Origin: Morinoia aosen
Taxonomy: Eukaryota; Arthropoda; Malacostraca; Amphipoda; Talitridae
NCBI GenBank assembly: GCA_030386875.1
Contig: CM059564.1
Location: 66,135,936-66,199,935 of the forward strand
DNA length: 64,000 nt
Direction of reading: 5' to 3'
Part shown: one piece after another, positions 12,301-20,154 of the stretch
Layout of the letters: the number at the start of each line of letters is the position of its first letter
How positions within the stretch are numbered: the first letter of the stretch is position 1
Notes under the pieces: generated by a model
What the model was told of the DNA's origin: nothing
The model's database searches: none
The model's input: the letters and a program-made list of their open reading frames with translations, nothing else
Position numbers and translations under genes: made by a program

Positions 12301-13634
12301 ACCAGAGAGCAACTTATGAACTGAACTGTTTCCTGCTCGGCGATTTGATTCACAGTGATGTAAAATTCAGGTGATTCACAGTGATTCAGGCAGCCAGACC
12401 CCTACGGAGTCTGGCTGCCCAGTGTGTTCGAATGTACTGTTGTATGTACGAAATATCAATGGGGAGACAATTATACTCTTGAGTTGTAATTATAATTACG
12501 ATCATATAATTTTTGATGTTCAAATAATGTTGATGTTCATCTTACGTGGTAAATCAAAAAGTCTGATACTGATTAAATTATGTGACCTCCGGTGCGATAT
12601 AGTTTGAATAACTGAAGCGCTAGCAAACCTATGTTACTACTACTACTACTCAACGAAACGCGCATTTTTCTTCAGTGGTGCACATTAAACAATCACTGAA
12701 ACAATGAAATTCACGGAAACGATCAAAATATGAAATATTTTTGTCTCGCTCGAAGCAAAAAGAAAATACATCTAAATTAGATCTCTGCTAGGGTGTATTT
12801 TTTTTGCCTCCATAGCCCTGATTGTGAATTTGAAGTATTTTAAGCTCCAATATGCTTGCTATTAACTACTAAAATTTAAAAGCGTGACATGCTTTCATGT
12901 TAAGTAGATAAGCCCAAGCATATCATAATATAGATGTTCCGTGTTTTGTAGAGCCAGACGCCGAATCGCGCTTGTACCCGTCTCCGAGGACGGCGATGCT
13001 GTCTCAAGATTCTCCATACAGCTCCCTGGCTCCCCACATCCCCACCCACTCGCAGATCCCTGGCGTGTCGGACTCAAGTGATGAGGAAGAGCAGGAGTTC
13101 ATGCAAGGGCTTGTGTTCGATGCCTCCTCGAGACGGGAGAGAGGTGCACCTCTCCATGCCTCGTACCCTCCACCATCGCTGCTTGGTGCTCTTGACTACA
13201 CCGACTCCACTCCTCCTGGACCGTCACCCTATGACGCTCCAGCTGAACAATCCTCGTCTGTCGCCATGCAGAACCTGGCCAGCTCCATCCTGCAGTACTC
13301 GCAGGCTGGCAGTGAAGGTGCGGGCGCCTTGCTTTCATCCCTGGGCCAGTCCATGTTCACGTCCGTCATGAACAACATGAACCAAGCTGCGACCCGTGAT
13401 GCAGCCCACCACCACCCCGACGCTGCTGCGCCCCCGCACTACAGAGACGACCTCAGTGATGACTTCTCCGAGCCTGACGTCGTGCGCAGGGCTCCTGAAA
13501 GACGCGTCCGACGACGCCCTAAGCGTTCTGCCAGGGCTGTGGGTGGCCACCAGCAGGAGCTGGTTACTGAGTCAGAGGACGTGCCTAGCAATGGGGACTT
13601 CGAGTTTATATCAGACGAAGACATGTCAGAGTGA
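173..13634 (+). CDS. RETREG: RETREG/FAM134 family reticulophagy receptor, complete, 6 coding exons
   Basis: ER-phagy receptor that sits in the ER membrane through a reticulon-homology domain, bends tubules and sheets, and recruits LC3/GABARAP to deliver ER fragments to lysosomes (family knowledge). Coding exons: 173-396, 3419-3589, 5844-5949, 6435-6651, 11266-11433, 12952-13634. All junctions are GT-AG and in phase; the sum is 1569 nt, 522 residues plus stop, within the usual family size. The start is the first ATG after an in-frame TAA at 122. Hydrophobic hairpin 1 spans about residues 54-98, followed by the family motif WPEIRV (106-111); hairpin 2 spans 168-207. Residues 240-522 are acidic and Ser/Pro-rich. 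The C-terminus has GDFEFI with LIR core F512-E-F-I515 preceded by acidic residues. Vertebrates have three paralogues; which one this matches best cannot be decided here. An upstream 5' UTR exon is possible. The next gene on the same strand is SLC38A9. Confidence 0.9.
397..911. other. RETREG intron 1, left part
   Basis: AT-rich intron DNA with scattered short repeats (TTAGCTCTGTAA two or three times near 725-765). No gene or element recognised. Confidence 0.6.
912..2032. repeat. Palindromic (foldback) element, family F1, interrupted by a TTAA insertion
   Basis: The left arm (about 912-1045) is the reverse complement of a right arm split into about 1316-1379 and 1962-2032. Matching landmarks are GGTCAATATTGAATATAATG at 912 against its complement near 2014, and GACAATGTGCCCGGAAATGC against GCATTTCCGGGCACATTGTC. 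The right arm is split exactly at a TTAA. No coding capacity seen. A relative lies at 21905-22385 in the opposite orientation. Confidence 0.85.
1380..1957. mobile_element. piggyBac-like MITE, family P1, 578 bp, TTAA target duplication
   Basis: Ends are CCCTTTCGGT and ACCGAAAGGG, flanked by TTAA at 1376-1379 and 1958-1961. TTAA targets and CCC termini are typical of the piggyBac superfamily. The opposite arm of the host foldback (near 990) has the uninterrupted sequence with a single TTAA, an internal empty site. No transposase reading frame is present. Confidence 0.85.
2033..3418. other. RETREG intron 1, right part
   Basis: AT-rich intron sequence without recognisable genes or repeats; the longest open frame (69 codons at 2975) has no coding character. 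Confidence 0.6.
3419..3589 (+). CDS. RETREG: RETREG coding exon 2
   Basis: Acceptor TTATCCAG|G and donor CCCAG|GTATTA. Encodes residues 75-132: the second half of hairpin 1 and the diagnostic WPEIRV motif at 106-111, followed by a Pro/Gly/Glu-rich linker. Confidence 0.9.
4127..4939 (-). mobile_element. pogo/Tigger-like DNA transposon, internally deleted, 813 bp
   Basis: Inverted ends beginning CAGCCAAACCTCGGTTCTC (left) and, from the right end, CAGTCAAACCTCGGTTCTC, both flanked by TA (4125-4126, 4940-4941). TIRs of the CAGTCAAACCTCGGTT type with a TA target are characteristic of Tigger/pogo elements. The element is far shorter than an autonomous copy, so it is a deletion derivative. Confidence 0.88.
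4317..4704 (-). pseudogene. Tigger transposase remnant (N-terminal HTH and C-terminal scrap)
   Basis: Reading from 4704 on the minus strand, MALKKAKVDSDKGKRK then MKRTIEVKKEII and GVHLSDLSTQF resemble the CENP-B-type helix-turn-helix at the start of Tigger transposases. The sequence then jumps, with a frame change, to a basic/acidic stretch (DPKRQRREETPEIE) ending near 4380. The DDE catalytic core is missing, so it cannot transpose on its own. A truncated DNA-binding peptide could still be encoded. Confidence 0.75.
5066..5286. mobile_element. TTAA-flanked MITE, family P2, 221 bp
   Basis: Starts CCCTTTAATGCCCAA after TTAA (5062-5065) and ends GGGCGTCAAAGGG before TCAA, a one-base decay of the second TTAA. 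A second copy in the opposite orientation occupies 46954-49297 once its insertion is removed; the two align over their whole length. Confidence 0.82.
5312..5531. mobile_element. TTAA-flanked MITE, family P3, 220 bp
   Basis: Flanked by TTAA at 5308-5311 and 5532-5535. Ends are CACATTCCCTGCAAAGGG and, read inward from the right, CACGTTAACTGCGATGGG, an imperfect inverted repeat of about 18 bp. No coding capacity. It sits only about 20 bp from the P2 copy. Confidence 0.65.
5844..5949 (+). CDS. RETREG: RETREG coding exon 3
   Basis: Acceptor TTTTGCAG|T and donor CACTG|GTCTGT. Encodes residues 132-167, starting SVLSAPEVG, which matches the family segment after WPEIRV (VLSVPEL in vertebrates). This is the amphipathic linker between the hairpins. 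The donor is weaker than the others, but it is the only choice that joins exon 4 in frame and preserves homology. Confidence 0.85.
5950..6434. other. RETREG intron 3
   Basis: Ordinary AT-rich intron; no repeat or gene recognised. Confidence 0.6.
6435..6651 (+). CDS. RETREG: RETREG coding exon 4 (hairpin 2)
   Basis: Acceptor TTTGCAG|TTTTGC and donor AGTG|GTGAGA. Encodes residues 168-240. The run beginning FCLCSCCFFTLLLFTG is the second reticulon-type hairpin; it is followed by a basic, amphipathic cytosolic helix (RAAALLQLFRRK). Confidence 0.9.
6652..8399. other. RETREG intron 4, left part
   Basis: AT-rich intron DNA. An ACAGGGTGTTTTTTTAAA string near 7240 resembles ends of dispersed arthropod repeats, but no partner end was found. 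An 18-bp sequence at about 8216 recurs at about 10997. Confidence 0.5.
7657..7676. repeat. (AT)10 microsatellite
   Basis: Uninterrupted AT dinucleotides inside RETREG intron 4. Confidence 0.95.
8400..8484. repeat. Inverted-repeat arm, partner at 9512-9596, direct copy at 9947-10026
   Basis: The segment around CAAAGACAGTTTTGGAATCC and CTTGGAACATTTCTAAC is found reverse-complemented at 9512-9596 and again in direct orientation at 9947-10026. The LINE at 8504 lies between the inverted arms, so the pair was probably one palindromic element before the LINE arrived. Confidence 0.8.
8504..9106 (+). pseudogene. LINE ORF2 C-terminus: RNase H end and terminal CCHC-like segment
   Basis: The frame is open from the truncation point to a TGA (200 codons). 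FCWVPSHVGVPGNEAAD is the RNase H C-terminal signature of I/Jockey-group LINEs, with the last catalytic Asp in AAD. It is followed by a linker, RLRIGHTRLTHQHLLEG and C-x2-C...TVRHILLEC, the usual ORF2 end. Endonuclease and reverse transcriptase are absent, so it is a non-functional fragment rather than a host gene. Confidence 0.88.
8504..9377 (+). mobile_element. Non-LTR retrotransposon (I/Jockey/R1-type), 5'-truncated, 16-bp target duplication
   Basis: ATATATTTAGATATTT occurs immediately before (8488-8503) and after (9378-9393) the insertion. The element ends in an (AAT)n tail, typical of target-primed reverse transcription. It carries the last 200 codons of ORF2 and a 3' UTR of about 270 bp (9107-9377). 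An exact duplication and an open frame suggest a fairly young copy. Confidence 0.9.
9512..9596. repeat. Inverted-repeat arm, partner of 8400-8484
   Basis: GTTAGAAATGTTCCAAGG and the following bases are the reverse complement of the arm at 8400-8484, with a few substitutions. The direct copy at 9947-10026 also includes TAGAATCCTTGGAACAT. Confidence 0.8.
10315..10587. mobile_element. 273-bp MITE with long TIRs and TTGATA duplication
   Basis: The left end CCACGGTAGAGGAAACAAGG is matched by the right end ...CTTTGTTTCCTGTACCGTGG, about 27 bp of imperfect inverted repeat. TTGATA directly flanks both sides (10309-10314, 10588-10593). No reading frame of note; superfamily unknown. Confidence 0.65.
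10588..11265. other. RETREG intron 4, right end
   Basis: Intron sequence. A short stretch near 10660-10705 (CCTGTCATTTTTTGACGG, then GCACTAGTAAT) resembles the arm of the foldback hAT at about 23750, so it may be a fragment of that family. Confidence 0.4.
11266..11433 (+). CDS. RETREG: RETREG coding exon 5
   Basis: Acceptor CACGCAG|GC and donor AAAG|GTTCGT. Encodes residues 240-296. SSPDELSEFLPEL corresponds to the conserved acidic segment that follows the membrane domain in FAM134 proteins (DSEEELAAFCPQL in vertebrates). The donor departs from consensus at +3 but gives the correct phase. Confidence 0.85.
11578..11944 (+). mobile_element. Short retroelement, family S2, copy 1, 367 bp, full length
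   Basis: Begins CCCCTCAGGGGGATAC, ends in (AAT)n, and is flanked by the 13-bp target duplication CCCTTCGTTTTGT (11565-11577, 11945-11957). Other copies in this window are at 15810, 32307, 33089 and 45168, all in plus orientation. No tRNA-like A/B boxes were seen, so it is probably mobilised by a LINE with a matching tail rather than being a tRNA-derived SINE. Confidence 0.85.
11945..12951. other. RETREG intron 5, right part
   Basis: AT-rich intron with a perfect GC-rich hairpin at 12389-12419 and a (TAC)n tract near 12636-12651. Nothing else recognised. Confidence 0.5.
12389..12419. other. Perfect 11-bp hairpin in RETREG intron 5
   Basis: GGCAGCCAGAC pairs with GTCTGGCTGCC across a 9-base loop. 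It is the most GC-rich stretch in an AT-rich intron. It may be a chance palindrome, a transposon scar or a structured RNA element. Confidence 0.6.
12952..13634 (+). CDS. RETREG: RETREG coding exon 6, with LIR motif and stop
   Basis: Acceptor GTTTTGTAG|AG. Encodes residues 296-522: a long disordered Ser/Pro/Asp-rich tail ending in NGDFEFISDEDMSE and a TGA stop. F-E-F-I is the LC3-interacting core, close to the C-terminus as in vertebrate members. Runs of His and Ala (DAAHHHPDAAAPP) mark a low-complexity stretch. Confidence 0.92.
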
Positions 13635-15124
13635 TCTATTTTATCTCGCCTCTAATGTTACCCTTCTTAGATCTGACGACACAGGTGCACTTCAGCAACC
13701 CTCTTACATCAACAGTGAAAGTGAGGGACACTTTTTGGATCGTGTGGTGTTGGAACGTCATGAATATCACTTCAGTAGCAGGCATCCTTGGTAATGCCCT
13801 GTGTTGCTAGAGCTGCTAAGACAGATTAGTGTAATTGTACTCCTATCAGCGGAGACTCGGTCTTCAACGGAACCATCACGTGTAATACTCTCACAATAAC
13901 GACACATTTCAGAAATACTCGAATTAATAATTTCCACTAAAGAATGGATGGAAGGTCTGTTGCTTGAGTACGTGTTATAAATTATCTTGACGTCAGGTTG
14001 TCACCAGATTGTTTTTTGTAGCTAAAATGTTCAATTCTTGTCTCCGACTATCTTTCTGACAAAAAAAAACACGACCAGAATCTGGCAACCGTGCACGATT
14101 TCAAAGTGCAGAATGGTCTTCAAAATCCAGTTCTACGTGAAAAAAATTGAATTCTGTTCATTTTTACTCCAAAAAAAAGCAATCTGGACAAACAGTGACG
14201 CACATAGATTGTTACACCCGAGCTGAGCATGTCAAATATTATATCTTTGATTCGACTGTGATCAGATGGCCCCTATAGTGACGTAACGTGCACCGCCGTG
14301 TGTAGAGACCTGCCTTCATGCCGTTTGTGGTGCACTGACTCCCTCGAAGGGATTTTATTTTTATATATTTTCCTCTTGCGCATTTCAACTAAGAACCTTT
14401 ATTTTGTGGGCATTTTGTAGTCAGATGTATACGTAGCAGCTTCTTTTCCGAAGTTGAGACAATAACTGTTTTATTTGTTTGATTAATATCAACCATTATT
14501 ATTTTGTTTAGATGTGGTACTCTGTGATGTCACTCACAACAAGCGAAGCTGTCATGTGTGATGGTGTCTGAGATTAATATTCTTAAAAGCATAAATCATT
14601 TTAATGAATTAAGCATTTATGTTACATTGTGCATAGCGTTGGTGATTTTGCTGTTTTCTGACGAAAGTTCTTCAGGGTTGGATAACCCATTTTTAGGTCT
14701 TGTCAAAACATTCTTCATTATCATCCTGAGGATGGACGTAGCCGCCCATCAAATAATGTATAGACTGGTGACACGGCCGTCATCGTTATTCTTAATGCAT
14801 CTACGCTATCATGGAGCATAAATTTGTCCTTAAACCTGAACCTTTTTTACGAATATCACCAGCGCTATTTATCTTTAGTTGTCTTAGAAGTTTGAGTTGT
14901 TTCGTGTAAGAAGCTTCGATCTTTTATGTTGTAGTTTGACTGATTCTCTGCCCGTTTTGGCGATTCAATTTCTTTACCGTACAGAATTTACTCTATTTTT
15001 TATTCTTTACGTCAGGTAGTTCCCGAAATTACTGCTAACTGCTCATATTATGCTGTAAATCTTCGACACATCTTTAATTTGTTTTGAAAGCTGTTATGCT
15101 TCTGAAAAAGTTCATAACGCTTAA
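13635..15124 (+). other. Probable RETREG 3' UTR
   Basis: Starts at the stop codon. Non-coding, AT-rich, no repeat family recognised. Its extent is inferred; no transcript evidence is available. Confidence 0.4.
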
Positions 15125-15315
15125 ACTGTAACTGAGAGAGCTGTTTTCTTAGACCGTAACAACTGAGCCGGAGTTCTGTTTTCTTAGACCGTAACTAAGA
15201 GAGCTGTTTTCTTAGACCCTAACGGAGCCATAGTTCTTTTTTCTTTGATTGTAACTGAGAGAGCTGTGTTCTTAGACCGTAACTGAGCCTGAGTTCTGTT
15301 GACTTGGACCGTAAT
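15125..15315. repeat. Degenerate tandem repeat, unit about 31-33 bp, about 6 copies
   Basis: Repeated core GAG(A/T)GCTGTTTTCTTAGACCGTAACTGAG with alternating GAGAGAGCTG and GAGCC(G/T)GAGTT variants, ending near the GACTTGGACCGTAA at 15301. Confidence 0.8.
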
Positions 15316-15809
15316 TTGGACGCAGTTGCGGCAGGGGAGAGCGCGATTTGCACATGTGCTCATGGTGTGACTCGAGTTGTGTTCATGTCATTTGTTGTGC
15401 GTTCAAAGTTTCTCTGTTGCGTCTCGTGGACCTGGTGCTTCGTCAGGACGGCCTTATTGGCCTACAGTCGTCTCGTCACTACTTGGTTTGTTAGCATTCT
15501 TGGTAAGATCTCCGTTTGAATTTGTGTGTGTGACTGTGTACCGCTAGCTTCCTCCTGCTCGTGAGCCTAAGTTTTATTCTTATTTGTCTATTTATTCAGT
15601 AAGTTTAACGGTTTTTGGGATTAACTAAAATTGTAACTGTTTTCTCGGTTTTAAACCTTAATGATCTGTTAACTTGATATAATTAGGACGTGATCCCGCA
15701 TAATTGCTTATAATTATCTGATACTAACCTATTTCAACTAATATAAGGTCTACAAGAGGCAAACGAAAATTCATGGTTGAAGAAATGAAAAAAGAACTTC
15801 GTAACTGCA

Positions 15810-16177
15810 CCCCCTCAGGGGGATACAACTATTGTATCTATGGGAATTAGCGCTTCCAGGGGAAAAATGTGAGGGCCCGAGCTTGAGAGTTAGGTAGGCC
15901 TTCTTTTTGTTGAAATAAATTTTTTTTTGTTATGTTGAGGACCAACTTTTTCGGTTCACTACTGTCCTGTTTTTCAGTACCTCTGACTTTCTTCTCCAAC
16001 TTTTATCTTATTTCATGAACTTCTTTCCCATCTTACTGTTTCTATGCCCTTTCTGCATAGATTCCTCATTTTCTTATCTCCATACTAATTGGTGCCTTCC
16101 TCCTTCCTCTCTTCGATACGCTTTTTTTTTGCAGCGGTTAGGTAGGCTTAAACTAATTTATAATCATATTCATAATC
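15810..16177 (+). mobile_element. Short retroelement, family S2, copy 2, 368 bp, full length
   Basis: Same start (CCCCTCAGGGGGATAC after one extra C) and body as copy 1. Flanked by the 14-bp duplication ACTTCGTAACTGCA (15796-15809, 16178-16191). Its AT-rich tail is degenerate. Confidence 0.85.
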
Positions 16178-19141
16178 ACTTCGTAACTGCATCCCGTCTT
16201 ATCTTTTCTGCTCAACCATCAAAAAGTACCTGTACTCATTATCATTAGCGATATGTAGCTTAAAACATTCTGAAGATGCTTAAAAGAATTTATCTCTCAC
16301 ATTTGGAGTGATGGAAATTAAATTCATAAAATTTAACCACAAATTCTATTTTCCAATGTGGACGGAATGGGTGCGTCTACCAAAGTAGGTTTGCATTTGC
16401 TCCCCCCTTTCGCTCCTCGTTGGCGGAGCGGGGCACGTCACCACCTCCCCTAGTGGCGTGCGGGGCGACACTAAAATGTTCATCCCTCAATGTGATGTAA
16501 TCAGTTACTGGATTGTTTTTCTGGCTAGAATTCTCCAAATTTCATTAAGAACAACGTCTTAATCTGAATTTTAGCGGTAAAAGGCCATCGGTATACGTTT
16601 GTTTTTTAGGGGTGGGGCTTGCTCGTTTCCCTAAATTCTTAACACTGTTGAAATTTAACGTTGTCATACGTGTTACACTTTGAACGTTGGAGGATCGTCG
16701 CATGACGATTTTGAGTGTAGCTGTGAAGCTCAATTTGCAGCATGTTGGTGGCTTAGCTTAGGAATATTACTGTTTTCTTGTATCCCTAACACTTTTGTAT
16801 GAACACTTTTACTTGCTCCTTAAGTGGCTATAAACAATAGATTGCGAGCTTCGTGTAGCATAAGTATTTTTTTTAGTCTTTTGTAGCAATAAATTAATTT
16901 CTTCCATTAGCTAGTCAGCGTGCTGTTTGACTCGAGTGCTCGACAGAGAGAGGAAAGCGGCGCATCCTGCGATGGCATCCAAATGATCACCACTATTTTT
17001 AATTTATTAGCTGTGCTTTGTATTGGTGGCTAGCTGTTACTACCGCATTAATAAAGTTCCTGAACACAACGTTGTCATCTGTCTTCCTGTAGGCAAAGTT
17101 TGCGATGTGTGTGCGTGTGTACTTTAAAATTAAAATAAATATTCATAATAACTATTTTGAAATTTTCTGGGCATCACAGCTCTTTGTTTCAGGTAAGACA
17201 AGCAGCACTGAATGCTATAAAAACTAAGCATATTTTGAATTCCAAAGAAGTAACATAAGACTCGACACAGAGATCGTAAAGCGTGGACCATTATCGCTTC
17301 ACATATAATGTAATACTGTAATTTAGAGTGATAAATGGCATCAAGACGCGAGTAGAATAAGTGTAACTTGATCCTAAAGATATTGGATGTGCTGTCAAAT
17401 TATAAATCAAACTACTTAAATCAGCTCTTTCAGTCACCGTTCTTCCTGTCTACAGAAGCGCAATTTTGTTCAATATCATAGAGGCATGGAATTGTTGCGT
17501 AGATATGTTTCAACTAACTTTATCTGCTAGAAGTATTTTTTGCACAAAGCTCTGGTGATAGGAAGAGCCATTGCTGTTGTTAAAGTTAACCTGCACAAGT
17601 AGTCAACTGCAGTCTGGTAAGGTCAAAAAATGACAAAAATTGCGTGGCGGAATTTTGATGGTCTAGCTGTTCAGGTTCGGTTGTATTTATTTGTTCAAGG
17701 CATTTCTTCTGTTAAATCACTTTGAATCACAATTTTTTTACTAGCAATGGTATTTTGAGTTTTCTTTAGGCAAGAATGTATGCCTGCCTTCCGATGCACT
17801 GAAATTTTAGAAAAAGTGTCCGGATAGCGCATTAGTCAGGTTATGAAGCGATTCATAGGTTTTGTAAAAACCTTTTGTTTTCGACAAAAATTTCGTATTA
17901 CAAAAATGTTTGAAATTCTCTGATTTCTCACTTGTAATGACTTGAGAATTGAAAAATGCGCTTTTAAAGGAACCTCAGACTGATTCGCTCTAGGAAAAAG
18001 CTGAAATTTTATTTGCGGATTCAGATCATTTCTTACAGGAATTTCATAAAAATTTTAGGAAAATTTTATGAATTTCTGGTTAAATAATGAGTTCTTTCTG
18101 ATCTATAACCGAGTATTGAATTTATCAAAAAGATTCATCGCGGTTGGAAACATTGAGAGCATTGGGAAAAAATATCGCTAGGCAATACTGGCACGTATGT
18201 TACATGAGTTAAATCCCTGCCTGAACCAATTGTCAAAACCTTCTCTAAAGTTGCATTACGAATATATATAGAGATAACTTCATTAGGGTGAAATTGAGAG
18301 CAGAAGTTCCCCGTTTGAATAGGTAGTTCCAAAGAGAGAACCTCGGGAAAGTTAATTGGTTGACAGGAATATTTTGAAAAGAGAGTTTTTTATGCTCGGC
18401 AGGTCTGAAAAAAACCTCATGTGAAGCTGCAAACAGTACACAGAAGCTCGGGACTACCAAAGGACTCGAGGGCTAGAAAAGATTGCATCAACAGTACAGG
18501 CTGCTTAATATTGATAGACTGCACAGGTTCCTTAAAAGCTGCTCAGTACTTCTTCATTCCAGGAACGGCTCTGAAGCGGCACGCGAAGCTCTCCATAGTA
18601 AGGAGAAGTACAACAATAATATGAGCAAAACATTAATGTTGAATTTTTTTGCGTACGATCGCTTTTAACCATAGTGATAAGTTGACCTGTAGAATAACAA
18701 GGAGTCAAACATTTCGGCATGTATAGGAATAATACCAATATTTACTTGGTTAACAGATAAATTTATTCTATCAACGTCATAATGGAGAAGAAAAATTCAG
18801 AGCATAAATTTAGATTAACAGAAGTAAAATTCATATAGGAACTAAACTTTTAAGAACGTTTATATATTAGGATTTATACATTACAATAGTGTTTAAAATG
18901 ATTTATATTGCGATAATTACATTTTCTGAAATATGCTAACGTTATTTCTCTTTCTTTATTTCTTAGCTTATAAAACCATTTTTTGGTGGCTTTCCAAGCT
19001 GACATGAAACCTGGGCATCATATCCTGGGCATCATATATAATTTTTATAGGTTAACATACGAAAATGCATTATTTGATACATTTAGAAAACGTAGAGCGA
19101 AACCTGTGTAAGTGACGCTACATTTATTCAAGGTTAGGTTA
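16178..19141. other. Spacer between RETREG and SLC38A9
   Basis: A GC-rich patch at about 16400-16470 (CGCTCCTCGTTGGCGGAGCG forms a hairpin), then AT-rich sequence. No coding exon, RNA gene or known repeat recognised. Confidence 0.4.
16888..17055 (+). terminator. Candidate polyadenylation signals for RETREG
   Basis: AATAAA occurs at 16888-16893 and 17050-17055, the second followed by a TG-rich stretch (GTTGTCATCTGTC). If used, the 3' UTR would be about 3.3-3.4 kb and would include a short retroelement. Chance AATAAA is frequent in this AT-rich DNA. Confidence 0.25.
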
Positions 19142-19420
19142 ACATCGGCATCTTTGGGATGCTTCATTTCCAATCAAGCCTGATACATATGATCTTATCA
19201 TTGGTTTTTCAAATGTCTTATAACTAACACTATATATAGGACGCCATGATGGTTCCCCCGTAAAGCCGGTACCCATTTCCGACACCTGGGTTGAGTGGGG
19301 TATTGTGCTTGAGCTTTCCCTTATACCCAACGGGGAAAATCTCCGTGCCAGCGCCGGGATACGAACCCGCGACTCCAACATACGAGCCCGATCCCTTAAC
19401 CACTGTACCACGGAGAGCAC
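19142..19420 (-). mobile_element. tRNA-derived SINE, family S1, about 280 bp
   Basis: Read on the minus strand it starts GTGCTCTCCGTGGTACAGTG (A-box-like) and has GGGTTCGTATCCCGG (B-box-like) about 50 bp on, then a unique body ending near ATGAAGCATCCC. Other copies are at 48310, 50757 and 53085. Confidence 0.88.
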
Positions 19421-19969
19421 AGACAAGAAACAAAAGGGCATAGAATGTATTGCGTGCAAGTGTATTTCTTCGATATGAGTATAGCCCAATTTCCATACTT
19501 CAAGTCAAAACCAGTACAGTTTATTTCAATTGAAATTTTATGAAATATAACATATGTTTTTCATGTCCTACTCATAACGAAAAAATCATAGGCTTCTTCG
19601 TGTTTAATTATTGCTATCATATAAATACCGTATCTTAAAACTTTGTATAAATGGAATTATCGAGTTTTTTGTCCCGCAGTAACTTGATCGCCAAATGGGT
19701 CATATCATCAGGAAATAGTTTTGCCAAGTCATTTGTGAGATAAGGAACAGGAAGGATGTTCAGATCAGCTGGTAGCTCCAGGCTTCCAAGTGTCTCCGTG
19801 GTTTAGTGTGACTGCATTCAATGCTGTGCTTCATTGTGTTGACTCCTACGTCTTACAACTGCTGAAAAATTCTCATGTTTTCTTTAACAACACTGCATAT
19901 TATTAAGTAATTTTATGAATGAGTAAAAAACTGTGCCTATAATTGAACAAAAGTTTGACCAATATCCCA
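19421..19969. other. Upstream region / possible 5' UTR of SLC38A9
   Basis: AT-rich, with an in-frame stop 30 bp before the start codon. No clear core promoter recognised; a non-coding first exon further upstream is possible. Confidence 0.3.
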
Positions 19970-20154
19970 ATGGATAAATGTTATTCTGCTCCTTCCGATG
20001 TTCGGGGGGACGAAGATAAGAATGAGCGAACTCCCCTGCTTCCGGATACCAATGCTGATTGTAGGACAAACTCTGGAAGTATTAGACGACCTGCGTCTGC
20101 TTTGGAATGTCCAAATCCAAGAGAAAGTGTCAATATACGAAAAATTTCTTATGG
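19970..20154 (+). CDS. SLC38A9: SLC38A9 coding exon 1
   Basis: Residues 1-62. Starts [16 protein letters not shown] at 19-24 fits the [D/E]xxxL[L/I] lysosome-sorting signal bound by adaptor complexes. Ends at a strong donor, TATGG|GTATGT (phase 2). Confidence 0.85.

Noticed and set aside
13078..13794. Alternative frames of 97 and 132 codons across the last RETREG exon
   Set aside because: Shadows of the true frame, which carries the LIR motif and joins upstream exons in phase.
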